A stretch of DNA of 64,000 bases from CAYUVF01 sp964448045 (GTDB lineage: Bacteria; Bacteroidota; Rhodothermia; Rhodothermales; Salinibacteraceae): the NCBI GenBank assembly GCA_964448045.1, contig CAYUVF010000012.1, positions 19,324 to 83,323 of the forward strand. The letters are read 5' to 3'. Below the pieces are notes generated by a model. It ran no database searches and was not told where the DNA came from. It worked only from the letters and a program-made list of their open reading frames with translations. This document shows, piece after piece, positions 1 through 8,669 of the stretch; position 1 is the stretch's first letter; each line of letters begins with the position of its first letter. The position numbers and the translations under genes were made by a program.

Positions 1-197
1 GCGAGGGAAGGCAGCGAAAAAGCGGTCGCGTTTGCGAAAGGTATTTTACCCAAGGGTAGATATGCGCGAGCAAAAGGGGATGTTTCTGGCTCCATCGACA
101 ATTTCACAATCCCCCGGCTTAGAGCCACCCCGTTAAACCGCCGACTTCAGGACCGTTGGGAACAAGGACGTATCGGGCTACTAACGCATCATATCGA
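1..197. other. window edge, no supported gene
   Basis: One forward frame stays open from the first base to about position 218. Its translation is not recognisable and could be the tail of an upstream gene or chance. No terminator, tRNA or clear promoter was seen here. Confidence 0.3.
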
Positions 198-1079
198 ATG
201 GACATCGCATTCCTGACCGCTTGTTGCTTTCCTCTGGTGCCTACCTCCTCCCCATTCCGCCCCATCGCTGTTAATGCGCTGTACGCGAGCATCGAACGTG
301 GGCTCTCGGCCGATATCTTAGCCACACGCGGGCTCGAAGGCTCCGCGTTCCCCGTCTGCACTGCGCTCGTCGTCGCCGGCCATGGCGTAGTGACGGATGT
401 GCTTGACGTTCCGACCGATACGGTATCAGCCCAGCTCGAACATCTTTTTGAAACCACGCAGCCAACCAGCGCGAAGGTAGGGATCGTTGGGCATCGACGC
501 ACCGTGGACATCACGTTCGATCTCTTGAATGCCCACCTGGAGGGTCCGCTCCTCCTTGACCTGACGCTGAGCGGCCCGAGCGGTGAAGACATCGTCAACC
601 AGCGGTGCATGGACGCCTTGACGAGCCGTCTGGACGGGGCCGACCTGGTGGCCATCCGACGCCAAGATGCCGCCCTCATGGCGGGCATGGAAATCCCCAG
701 CCTTGACGACGCCCAGGTAGCCGTGCAACGCTTGAGCGATCTCGGCGCCGGCCGCGTCTTGATGCGCTGCGGTCAGATCGCAACCCATCACTTTGACACC
801 GACTCGGACCTGCCCAACTACGCCGTTGATCTCTACTACGATGGTGACGACTTCGCCCTGTACGAAGCGCCGCTGCTCGACACACAGGACCTGCACGGCG
901 CATCCAGCGCTTTCCTCATCGGCCTCCTCCATCAATTAGAACAGGGCGTTGATTACACCGAAGCGCTCCAGCAGGCTAAAGCTCATGTTACCGAAGCGTT
1001 AAGACACGGCCAGCAGCATGAGAATGTACACGCGCCTGATTATTTTTGGGAGCGCGCGGGAGATATTGTACCCTCCTGA
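198..1079 (+). CDS. divergent ThiD-like (HMP/HMP-phosphate kinase fold) protein
   Basis: The 293-residue protein follows the ThiD (hydroxymethylpyrimidine/phosphomethylpyrimidine kinase) layout along most of its length, for example an alternating region around residues 50-100 ending in a KVGIVG segment. Two family hallmarks are missing. The N-terminal Gly-rich substrate loop (GTDPSGGAGI-like) is replaced by unrelated residues near positions 24-38. The C-terminal anion-hole segment, normally HGTGC, reads HGASS, so the catalytic cysteine is absent. I infer a diverged paralogue with altered or no kinase activity. An ATG start is used; a TTG at 156 and a GTG at 238 are alternatives, and the GTG fits the usual ThiD length better. 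A LacI regulator follows. Confidence 0.6.
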   Translation: MDIAFLTACCFPLVPTSSPFRPIAVNALYASIERGLSADILATRGLEGSAFPVCTALVVAGHGVVTDVLDVPTDTVSAQLEHLFETTQPTSAKVGIVGHRRTVDITFDLLNAHLEGPLLLDLTLSGPSGEDIVNQRCMDALTSRLDGADLVAIRRQDAALMAGMEIPSLDDAQVAVQRLSDLGAGRVLMRCGQIATHHFDTDSDLPNYAVDLYYDGDDFALYEAPLLDTQDLHGASSAFLIGLLHQLEQGVDYTEALQQAKAHVTEALRHGQQHENVHAPDYFWERAGDIVPS

Positions 1080-1133
1080 GGCAGCTCGCCCCCTGCTGAT
1101 AACCTCATCTTCCTTCACCCGCCATACAACCCC

Positions 1134-2165
1134 ATGGCCTCGTTTGACTCCGACAAGACGCGCCCCACGATTTACGACGTCGCTGATCATGCTGGCGTGG
1201 CGATCTCCACCGTCTCCCGCGTCCTCAACAACTCCAGCGACGTCTCCGATTCGACGCGAGAGAACGTGCTCAGCGCGATTAAGGAACTCAAGTTCCGGCC
1301 AAACCGAACGGCCAAAAATCTTGCGCAACAGACGAGCCGGACGCTGGCCGTGGCGGTGCCGACCTTCACCACGCCGTTCCACAACGAGCTCCTTAAAGGC
1401 GTGCGCAGCCGGCTGGGCGATATCGACATCGACCTCTTGCTGTGCGACCTCGACTGGAAGCACCCTGAGCACACGCTCATGAACTTCCTGAATCGCGGCG
1501 CGATGGATGGGCTGCTGCTCACAGGCCTCCCGGTTGACTCGGACATCGCCGGCGAGTTAAGCCGGCTCGGCGCCCCGGTCATCATCATCGGGACGCGATG
1601 GGATGATCTCGATACGTTTTATTGGGATGACACAGCCGGCGCCCGAATGGCCGTCGAACACCTGATCAATCAGGGGCATGAGCGGATTGGTATGATCACT
1701 ACCAAGCACGAAAGCCCGCTTCGCAACGCCCGAATTCAAGGGTACCGTGAAGCGCTCGAGAATGCCGGACTGACGTTCGATGAACGGCTCGTCACCGAAG
1801 GCCATACCGACAAGCACGCCGGCTTCAGTGAGGAATCGGGGTACGAGGCCATGGAAGCGCTCCTCAATGTATCGCCCTCCGTCACAGCCGTCTTTGCCAG
1901 CAGCGATGTGCAAGCCATTGGGGCATGGCAGGCGCTTCGGCACTCCGGGTACGAGGTACCGGATGACTTCGCCCTCGTAGGATACGATGACATCAAAGTG
2001 AGCCGCTTTATCGGTCTTACGAGCGTCGCTCAGAATATGCACGACGTGGGCGAAGACGCCACAGATCTGCTGCTACGCCGCATGAATGGAGACACCTCCG
2101 AGCCACTCGTCTCGCAGCTTATCATGCCCGAACTCGTCGTACGCAAATCAAGCGTCACCCCCTAA
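1134..2165 (+). CDS. LacI-family transcriptional regulator
   Basis: This 343-residue protein has the standard LacI plan. An N-terminal helix-turn-helix and hinge helix (about residues 11-60, with IYDVADHAGV and STVSRVLNN) precede a periplasmic-binding-protein-like sensor domain (about 70-340, with VFASSDVQAIGA and VGYDDI). It should bind an operator as a dimer and respond to a small sugar-like or nucleoside ligand. The ligand cannot be read from the sequence. It lies 54 bases after the ThiD-like gene and 11 bases before purC, so it is probably cotranscribed with both. A link to purine control (PurR is a LacI member) is possible but only inferred from position. Confidence 0.9.
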   Translation: MASFDSDKTRPTIYDVADHAGVAISTVSRVLNNSSDVSDSTRENVLSAIKELKFRPNRTAKNLAQQTSRTLAVAVPTFTTPFHNELLKGVRSRLGDIDIDLLLCDLDWKHPEHTLMNFLNRGAMDGLLLTGLPVDSDIAGELSRLGAPVIIIGTRWDDLDTFYWDDTAGARMAVEHLINQGHERIGMITTKHESPLRNARIQGYREALENAGLTFDERLVTEGHTDKHAGFSEESGYEAMEALLNVSPSVTAVFASSDVQAIGAWQALRHSGYEVPDDFALVGYDDIKVSRFIGLTSVAQNMHDVGEDATDLLLRRMNGDTSEPLVSQLIMPELVVRKSSVTP

Positions 2166-2176
2166 CCTCTTTCCCC

Positions 2177-3133
2177 ATGAACCGGAGTCTCATCCGCGAG
2201 CAGCTCGACCGCACTATCCGAAAAACTCACTTCGACGACCTGGGCGACCGCTATCAGGGTAAGGTGCGCGACACGTACCGCCAGCCGGACCGGCTGATTC
2301 TGGTCACGACCGATCGCATCTCGGCGTTTGATCACGTCCTTCCCCAGACGATCCCGTTCAAAGGACAGGTCCTCAATCAGGTGGCCGCGTACTTCTTCGA
2401 CGCCACAGCCGATCTCGTCCCCAACCACGTCCAGTCGGTGCCCGATCCGAATGTCACCGTCGCCGATCCCTGCACGCCCATCCCCATTGAGTTTGTCGTG
2501 CGGGGCTATCTCGCAGGCCACGCGTGGCGCGTATACCGGGATGGCGGCCGCGAACTGTGCGGCCAGTCCCTGCCAGACGGTCTTCAGGAAAGCAGCCAAC
2601 TCCCCGAGCCCATTCTCACCCCAGCGACCAAAGCCGAGGAGGGCCATGACGAAGACATTAGCCGCGACGAAGCAATCGAGCGGGACCTTATCGACGAGGC
2701 GACCTTCGATCAGCTTGAAGCATACGCTCTCGCTCTGTTTGAGCGCGGATCGGAAATGGCCCGGGATCAGGGCTTGCTTTTGGTCGACACCAAGTACGAG
2801 TTTGGGCGGACGAAAGACGGCGAGCTCGTGCTGATCGATGAGGTGCACACCCCCGACTCGTCCCGCTACTACTATGCCGATACCTATGAAGAGCGACTGG
2901 AGCGGAACGAGCCGCAACGCCAGCTTTCCAAAGAGTTCGTCCGCGAATGGCTGATGGAGCACGGCTTTCAGGGCAAATCCGGCCAGATCATGCCCGACCT
3001 TCCGGATGACTTCCGCATAACCGTCGCCGAGCGCTACATCGAGCTGTTTGAAGCCGTCACCGGGCGCTCCTTCGAGCCGGATACACATCCTCAACCGCTT
3101 GATCGCATCCGCGCTTCGCTCGACGAAGGGTAA
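2177..3133 (+). CDS. purC: phosphoribosylaminoimidazole-succinocarboxamide synthase
   Basis: SAICAR synthetase joins CAIR and aspartate using ATP in de novo purine synthesis in the cytoplasm. The 318-residue length suits the longer PurC form. Visible motifs are GKVRDTY near residue 29 (nucleotide-binding region), DRISAFD near 54, a VVRGYLAGHAW-like segment and a C-terminal LIDEVHTPDSSRYY block that contributes to the active site. No other pur genes lie nearby. The last 43 bases overlap the 3' end of the opposite-strand amidase gene, so there is no room for a terminator between the two. Confidence 0.95.
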   Translation: MNRSLIREQLDRTIRKTHFDDLGDRYQGKVRDTYRQPDRLILVTTDRISAFDHVLPQTIPFKGQVLNQVAAYFFDATADLVPNHVQSVPDPNVTVADPCTPIPIEFVVRGYLAGHAWRVYRDGGRELCGQSLPDGLQESSQLPEPILTPATKAEEGHDEDISRDEAIERDLIDEATFDQLEAYALALFERGSEMARDQGLLLVDTKYEFGRTKDGELVLIDEVHTPDSSRYYYADTYEERLERNEPQRQLSKEFVREWLMEHGFQGKSGQIMPDLPDDFRITVAERYIELFEAVTGRSFEPDTHPQPLDRIRASLDEG

Positions 3134-3924
3134 GTGGCAGGACGACGATCGGCGAAGATGTGATTGTATGGATTGAGCTGCCGATCCCGCGCGGCGTGCG
3201 GATCTATCTCGACGAGGCCAACCTCATCTCCAGCCCCCTCGGATCGGTAAAGAATGCTGCCATCCGGCCCGCACATTTCGCTCTGGCCGATGAAAGTAAG
3301 CGTTTCCTCTCCTTTCGTCTCCTGACCGTACCGGTTCGCCGTGATGGTGAAAACGTGATTCTCACGTGCGCGGATGGGCATCGCGTCAGGGCAATGAGGT
3401 AGCACCAGGTTTGATGGGTGGGCGATCACATCGGCACCGTTCAGGGCAAGTGAGCGGGCGGCCTCCGGAAAGTACCAGTCGAAACAGATCATCGTCCCGA
3501 GGCGGTAGTCCGTCCCATCGCCCGTCGTCACCTCCACAACCGGAAAGCCGAGATCTCCGGGGGCAAAGTGAATATTCTCTTCGTAGTAGCGGTGCACCTT
3601 CCGGTACGTGGCCACATACCCCTCAGGCTCAACGATAACTGCACTGTTGAACAGCTGCTCCCCCGCCCGTTCGGGCAGTCCAGCCACGATGGTGGCCTGC
3701 AACGCCTCGGCCCATTGGTGTACCCGCTCCGTCGTAGGCCCATCGGGGATCGGTTCTGCGACGCGAGCGACATGCTCACTCGACTGAAAGAAATAGCCGG
3801 ACGTAAAGAGCTCAGGCAGTACGATCAGATCGACGTCAACGGTGGCAATCAGCGACTCAACCTGATTCCAATTGGATTCAACGTCGAGATACGACGGATT
3901 GAACTGGACGAAAGCAGCTTTCAT
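3091..3924 (-). CDS. carbon-nitrogen hydrolase (nitrilase superfamily)
   Basis: This 277-residue cytoplasmic hydrolase of the nitrilase superfamily cleaves amide or nitrile C-N bonds. The catalytic triad is readable: Glu38 in LPELF, Lys109 in YRKVH and Cys147 in MICFDW. The substrate is not assignable. The length and motifs fit the small omega-amidase/N-carbamoylputrescine-amidase-type branches. Its leader carries the large inverted repeat at 3956-4021. The gene ends inside purC on the other strand, a 43-base tail-to-tail overlap. Confidence 0.88.
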   Translation of the reverse strand: MKAAFVQFNPSYLDVESNWNQVESLIATVDVDLIVLPELFTSGYFFQSSEHVARVAEPIPDGPTTERVHQWAEALQATIVAGLPERAGEQLFNSAVIVEPEGYVATYRKVHRYYEENIHFAPGDLGFPVVEVTTGDGTDYRLGTMICFDWYFPEAARSLALNGADVIAHPSNLVLPHCPDAMPIRARENHVFTITANRYGQETKGEETLTFIGQSEMCGPDGSILYRSEGAGDEVGLVEIDPHAARDRQLNPYNHIFADRRPATYPSSSEARMRSSG

Positions 3925-3955
3925 GGGTCATGGGCATAAGGGGGTATCCAATACA

Positions 3956-4021
3956 AATCGGCGGGGTCGTCTCGCATCTGAGGCCCTCCAGCCCCTGGAA
4001 GCAAGCCAACGCCCGCCGATT
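3956..4021. other. strong inverted repeat / structured intergenic element
   Basis: AATCGGCGGG (3956-3965) is perfectly complementary to CCCGCCGATT (4012-4021), giving a 10-bp stem. Inside it sits a second hairpin, TCCAG-CCC-CTGGA (3987-3999), which extends by a wobble pair on the minus strand. There is no T-tract on either side, so it is not a canonical terminator. On the minus strand it lies 31 bases upstream of the amidase start and could be a leader structure. It could also be a small RNA or a processing site after the peroxiredoxin gene. Confidence 0.45.
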
Positions 4022-4110
4022 AACCATCATGCTACGTGGTAACGTACGTGATAGCCCTTAAAATTGCAGGTTTTAATTGCAATAACGGATATAATAACTC
4101 AGATCGTACT

Positions 4111-4602
4111 TCACTTTGCCGCAACGGTACTCAAATTCGCAAGAGTGGCCTGAATTGCCTCGAAATCGGGCATCTTACCCGCGTTGTCGAGGACTTCAGC
4201 ATAACGGATTATACCTTCACCGTCGACCACGAAGGCGGCTCGCTTTGAAATCCGATCCAGATTCATATCGGTGAAGTCGTGGTCATACTTCGCCCCATAC
4301 GCCGCACTGACCTCGGCGTCGTGGTCACTCAGCAGCGGAAACTGCAACTCATTTACTGACTTGAACTCGTGCAGAACGAACGGCGAATCGGTCGAGATAC
4401 CAACGATCTGAACATCATCGCCCCCAAACGCATCTTGCTCCTTATTCACCGTGTTGAGCTCGGTCGTGCACACGCTGGTGAATGCGCCAGGGAAGAATAA
4501 CAACAACAGTGGCTGACCGCGACGATCCGAGAGCGCGAAGGACTCCATCGTGTCGGAGTACAGCGAAAAATCGGGGGCGGGTTGTCCCTTAGAAATAGTC
4601 AT
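4111..4602 (-). CDS. one-cysteine peroxiredoxin (AhpE/Bcp-like)
   Basis: This 163-residue thiol peroxidase reduces hydroperoxides in the cytoplasm. The peroxidatic Cys45 lies in the family context PGAFTSVCTTEL. It is the only cysteine in the protein, so resolution must come from an external thiol (mycoredoxin, thioredoxin or low-molecular-weight thiol), as in AhpE-type enzymes. The remaining motifs (GISTDSPF, LLSD) and the length are typical. It sits 32 bases after the LolC/E-type permease gene on the same strand and may be cotranscribed with it. Confidence 0.9.
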   Translation of the reverse strand: MTISKGQPAPDFSLYSDTMESFALSDRRGQPLLLLFFPGAFTSVCTTELNTVNKEQDAFGGDDVQIVGISTDSPFVLHEFKSVNELQFPLLSDHDAEVSAAYGAKYDHDFTDMNLDRISKRAAFVVDGEGIIRYAEVLDNAGKMPDFEAIQATLANLSTVAAK

Positions 4603-4634
4603 GAATCAGGGTGAGTGGGGTGGGAAAGGGGGGA

Positions 4635-5882
4635 TTACTGAAACCGGATGGCCTCTACCGGTTTGATACGGGAAGCGACACGCGCTGGAACGTACGCGGC
4701 CAGGGCACAAAGCGTCAGTGCTACGCTGGCCACTATAACAAAATCGAGCGGGCTCAGTTCGACCGGAGCCGACTTCATGTAGTACGCTTCTGCCGGGAGT
4801 GGAATGATCTGAAATCGCTGTTGGATAAGCGCCAGAATCAGCGCCAGCGCTTCACCGATCACCGTACCCACGACTCCGATCAGCAGACCGAGCGCCAGGA
4901 ACAGCCGGCGCATCATCCGTCCGGACGCACCCAGACTCTCCAGCACCCCGATTTCGCGAGTTTTCTCCAGGATCATCATCAGCAGCGTGCTGACAATGTT
5001 GAAGGCGGCCACGATCACGATCACACTAATGACGAGTGGAATGATGCCCTGTTGCAGGTTAACCCATGCAAAAAGCCCCTGGAAGCGCTCGTAGATCGTC
5101 TGTGCCCCAACGGGAAAACCAAACTCCCGCTCGATTTGGGCGGCCACGGAATCAGCCCGGCTCACGGGCTGCACCGTCAGATCATAATGACTCACGGCAT
5201 TCTCTGGCAGGCCGATGAGCTCACGGGCCGTGCGGAGACTGGTAAACACATACAGATCGTCAATCGTGGCAAGCGAAGTTTCGTAGATACCCGCCACGTG
5301 AAACTGTTTTACGCGCGGCTGCAAGAGCCCCGCCGACGTCTCGCCTGGATCGTTGATGGAGAAAGCCGTAACCGTCTGGCCTACGGATAGATCCAGGCGG
5401 CGCGCCAGCTGGTGGCCGAGAACGAGTCCCGGACGCCGAAGCGAATCAGGGGCAAACCGAAACGCCCCGTCGACCACGCGATCGGCCAGATACGGCGGCG
5501 GCTCATCCGCTCCGAAGAGCGCCACGCCATCGATGGCCTCGCGGGAGCGGCGCAGCAAGATAAAACGCTGGGCCACGGGCGCGACTCGCGACACGTTCGG
5601 CACCCCGCGCAGCCGCGCTTCCAGCTCGTCGGCCGGCTCCAGGGGCGCATCCTGCAGGTAGCTGCGCACCTGAACGTGTGCGCCAAAACCGACTATCTTG
5701 TTCTCGATCTCCTGGCTGAATCCGCGGACGATGGAAAGGGCCAGCAGCAGCGCGCCGACGCCCAGCGCAATCCCCCCAATCGCGACATACGTAATGAATC
5801 GCAGGAAACTTCGCCCCTCGGCCTGCCCCTCGGCGCCCCAGAGGTATCGAAGCGCCATAAACCATTCGAAGCGAGCAGACAC
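4635..5882 (-). CDS. ABC transporter permease, LolC/LolE-FtsX type
   Basis: This inner-membrane permease has the MacB/FtsX four-helix plan. A first membrane helix near the N-terminus (GGIALGVGALLLALSIV) is followed by a large periplasmic domain with a SYLQDAPLEP-like stretch and then three C-terminal helices. The FALRYL-type opening (here FMALRYLWG) and the EIENKIVGFGAHV segment are characteristic of lipoprotein-releasing permeases. I prefer the GTG start at 5882 (415 residues); an ATG at 5942 would add 20 residues lacking family similarity. No LolD-type ATPase is adjacent, so its ATPase must be encoded elsewhere. Confidence 0.85.
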   Translation of the reverse strand: MSARFEWFMALRYLWGAEGQAEGRSFLRFITYVAIGGIALGVGALLLALSIVRGFSQEIENKIVGFGAHVQVRSYLQDAPLEPADELEARLRGVPNVSRVAPVAQRFILLRRSREAIDGVALFGADEPPPYLADRVVDGAFRFAPDSLRRPGLVLGHQLARRLDLSVGQTVTAFSINDPGETSAGLLQPRVKQFHVAGIYETSLATIDDLYVFTSLRTARELIGLPENAVSHYDLTVQPVSRADSVAAQIEREFGFPVGAQTIYERFQGLFAWVNLQQGIIPLVISVIVIVAAFNIVSTLLMMILEKTREIGVLESLGASGRMMRRLFLALGLLIGVVGTVIGEALALILALIQQRFQIIPLPAEAYYMKSAPVELSPLDFVIVASVALTLCALAAYVPARVASRIKPVEAIRFQ

Positions 5883-6097
5883 GGCAAGCAGCGGCTGACT
5901 GGTGAACAGAGAATGGCAGAGCATCGACCCTGCCCGGTGCACTCACCAACCGATCGCACAAAGGTTTCGGCCCCTCCGGGCCCAATCTCATGGTCGGGCT
6001 CCGGGCGAACAACCCCCGATGCAGAGAGTAGAGATTTACCACGGCCCTTCCCCTACTCCTCTCACCATTGTACATCAGAGAATCACGCGTCCACGTT

Positions 6098-7792
6098 ATG
6101 AATAACGCGATTTCGACAACCCCGATTCCGGAGAACGAACCGGTACGCAGCTACGCGCCCGGCACCGCCGAGCGCGCCGCACTACAGCAGAAGCTGGAGG
6201 AGCTTAAGAATCAGACGATCGACATTCCAGCCTTCATTGGGGGCGAGGCCGTAAAGACCGGTACCACCTCCCGCGTCGTCATGCCGCACGACCACAGCCA
6301 CACGCTGGGCCATGTGCATCAGTCAGGCGCAGCGGAAACGCATCGGGCAATTGAGGCCGCCTTGGAGGCAAAGGAAACGTGGGCAGCGATGGATTGGATG
6401 GATCGCGCCGCCATCTTCCTCCGCGCCGCGGAGCTGCTGGCCGGCCCCTGGCGTGACACCATCAACGCGGCGACGATGCTCGGCCAGAGCAAAAACGCCC
6501 ATCAGGCTGAGATCGACTCGGCGTGTGAGCTGATCGACTTCTTTCGCTTCAACGTCCAGTACATGGAGCAGATTTACACCGATCAGCCAAAGAGTAGCGA
6601 CGGGATCTGGAACCAGATGGAATACCGTCCGCTCGAAGGCTTCATCCTCGCCGTCACTCCGTTCAACTTTACCTCGATTCAGGCCAATCTTCCGACAGCC
6701 CCTGCGCTGATGGGCAACACGGTTCTCTGGAAGCCGTCCTCGACTTCCATCTACTCGGCTTATTTCCTGTACAAGCTCCTCGAAGAGGCGGGCCTGCCTG
6801 CGGGCGTAATCAATATGCTCCCCGCCGATGATGGCGCCGCCGTCGGGACCCCCGCTCTTGAATCGGAGCACTTCGCCGGGCTGCACTTTACCGGCTCGGA
6901 GCGGACGTTCCAGCATCTGTGGCAGCAGATTTCGGAGAACCTACCGCGTTACCGTACTTTTCCCACGATCGTGGGGGAGACCGGCGGTAAGGACTTCATC
7001 CTAGCCCATCCTTCGGCTGATGTGGATGCCGTCGTCACGGCGATTGTACGCGGAAGCTTCGAGTATCAGGGCCAGAAATGCTCGGCTTCCTCACGCCTCT
7101 ATCTGCCCGAATCGCTCTGGCCCGAGATCCGACAGGCCCTCAACGACCAGCTCGCCGAGCTGAAGATGGGTCCGCCCGAGGACTTCACCAACTTCATTAA
7201 TGCCGTCATCGATCAAAAGGCCTTCGACAAGATCACAGGCTACATCGAGGATGCCGATGCGGCCGAGGACGCCGAAGTGATCATCGGAGGCGGCTTCGAT
7301 GACGCGGAGGGCTACTTCATCCGCCCGACGGTCATTCGCGCCTACGATCCGCATTACGTGACGATGGAAGAGGAACTCTTCGGTCCCGTCGCGACCGTCT
7401 ACGTGTATCCGGATGACGAATTCGACGAAACGCTGGATTTGGTCGACGAAACCTCGCGGTACGGCCTCACCGGTGCCATCTTCAGCCACGACCGCGCCGC
7501 CATCCAACGCGCCGAGGACCGTCTCGTGAACGCCGCCGGCAACTTTTACATCAACGATAAACCCACCGGCGCAGTGGTGGGGCAGCAGCCCTTTGGTGGA
7601 GCGCGGCGCTCGGGTACGAACGACAAGGCCGGCTCCTACCTCAACCTCATCCGCTGGGTCTCGCCGCGCTCGATCAAGGAAAACCTTAACCCGGCCACGC
7701 ATTACCACTACGCCTTCCACCAGCCGGACGAAGCCGCGGCCTCGAAAACCGAACTGTCCGAAGCCGGCAACGGCAGTCTCTCCAACTCATGA
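6098..7792 (+). CDS. pruA: 1-pyrroline-5-carboxylate dehydrogenase
   Basis: This NAD-dependent aldehyde dehydrogenase oxidises glutamate semialdehyde to glutamate, the last step of proline breakdown. The 564-residue length and sequence fit the ALDH4A1 (mitochondrial-type) branch rather than the PutA fusion. Landmarks are TPFNFTSI near residue 187, the general base Glu294 in GETGGKD and the nucleophile Cys328 in GQKCSA. A C-terminal FGGARRSGTNDK motif matches P5C dehydrogenases. The ATG at 6098 is preferred over a TTG 30 bases upstream. No proline dehydrogenase is adjacent. The next gene starts 24 bases downstream. Confidence 0.95.
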   Translation: MNNAISTTPIPENEPVRSYAPGTAERAALQQKLEELKNQTIDIPAFIGGEAVKTGTTSRVVMPHDHSHTLGHVHQSGAAETHRAIEAALEAKETWAAMDWMDRAAIFLRAAELLAGPWRDTINAATMLGQSKNAHQAEIDSACELIDFFRFNVQYMEQIYTDQPKSSDGIWNQMEYRPLEGFILAVTPFNFTSIQANLPTAPALMGNTVLWKPSSTSIYSAYFLYKLLEEAGLPAGVINMLPADDGAAVGTPALESEHFAGLHFTGSERTFQHLWQQISENLPRYRTFPTIVGETGGKDFILAHPSADVDAVVTAIVRGSFEYQGQKCSASSRLYLPESLWPEIRQALNDQLAELKMGPPEDFTNFINAVIDQKAFDKITGYIEDADAAEDAEVIIGGGFDDAEGYFIRPTVIRAYDPHYVTMEEELFGPVATVYVYPDDEFDETLDLVDETSRYGLTGAIFSHDRAAIQRAEDRLVNAAGNFYINDKPTGAVVGQQPFGGARRSGTNDKAGSYLNLIRWVSPRSIKENLNPATHYHYAFHQPDEAAASKTELSEAGNGSLSNS

Positions 7793-7816
7793 CCGTCCCG
7801 ACTTCCCTCTGATCTC

Positions 7817-8665
7817 ATGACCTCACCGCCGACCGAACGTGAAGTCGACGCGCTGATCCGGCTCTTGGACGACCCGGACGCTGCCGTCCAGGCGTCGATC
7901 CAGCGCCGCTTCGATGAGCTTGGGCGGGAGGCGCTGCCACTGCTGATCGAGGCGCAGGCATCCACCGAAGAGCCCCTGCGCTCCGAGCTCGACGCACTCG
8001 TGCATGACCTCCATATGCGCGATATCGTGCGGGCGTGGACGGCCATCATGGAGCAGACGAATTCGGATCTGGAGCGCGGGGCGTTTCTGCTGGCGCTCTA
8101 CCGCTTTCCCCGGCTTGACATCCCCACCTATCAGGAGAAGTTGGATGCGTTCGCTGCAGATATCCGTCCCCAGATTCAGGCGCACGACGGTGCCGAGCGG
8201 GCCATGGCCCTGGCCAGGTACATGTGCGAGGAGCTCGGATTCACCGGCAATGAGGAGCACTACTACGACCCCAACAACAGCTATCTGAATCAGGTGATCG
8301 ACCGGCGGATGGGCATTCCCATCAGCCTCTCTGTGCTGTACGTACTGCTCGGGCGCCGGCTTCGGCTGCCCGTCTACGGCGTTAACATGCCAGCCCACTT
8401 TCTGGTCAAATATATCGACAAAGACGGCGAACTCTTCATCGACCTGTTCAATGACGGCTCGTATATCACAAAAGATGAGTGCATCCGATTTCTCCTGAAA
8501 GCCGGCCTCCAGCCGCGCTCTGGCTATTTTACAGCGGCGGACGCCTCGTCGATCTTGCTACGGATGGGCCGCAACCTGCTGGCGATCGCCGACGACACGG
8601 GCCAGCAACAGATGGTGGACGACTTGACGCTTCTTCTCGAACCGTGGGATCCCAGCCTGCAGTAA
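7817..8665 (+). CDS. SirB1/transglutaminase-like family protein
   Basis: This 282-residue protein matches the SirB1-type transglutaminase-like core. Characteristic blocks are YYDPNNSYLNQVI, RRMGIPISLSVLY and GVNMPAHFLVKY (about residues 155-200), followed by a helical C-terminal part. The family has a papain-like fold, but the position expected for a catalytic cysteine in the GIPISLS block is serine, as is usual for this family, so enzymatic activity is doubtful. Its role is not established. It is the first of a tight forward chain running to the GntR gene at 9826. Confidence 0.8.
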   Translation: MTSPPTEREVDALIRLLDDPDAAVQASIQRRFDELGREALPLLIEAQASTEEPLRSELDALVHDLHMRDIVRAWTAIMEQTNSDLERGAFLLALYRFPRLDIPTYQEKLDAFAADIRPQIQAHDGAERAMALARYMCEELGFTGNEEHYYDPNNSYLNQVIDRRMGIPISLSVLYVLLGRRLRLPVYGVNMPAHFLVKYIDKDGELFIDLFNDGSYITKDECIRFLLKAGLQPRSGYFTAADASSILLRMGRNLLAIADDTGQQQMVDDLTLLLEPWDPSLQ

Positions 8666-8669
8666 GCCT

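Noticed and set aside
2162..3094. Long open frames antisense to purC and to many other genes (for example 11691-12773, 4611-5390 and 62467-63822).
   Set aside because: They lie wholly opposite genes with clear family motifs, show no domain pattern of their own, and are expected in GC-rich coding sequence.
3956..4021. Possible small SRP (4.5S-type) RNA.
   Set aside because: A GGAAGC...GCC stretch is reminiscent of the SRP tip, but the GGAA tetraloop with its flanking symmetric loop is missing and the stem arrangement does not fit.
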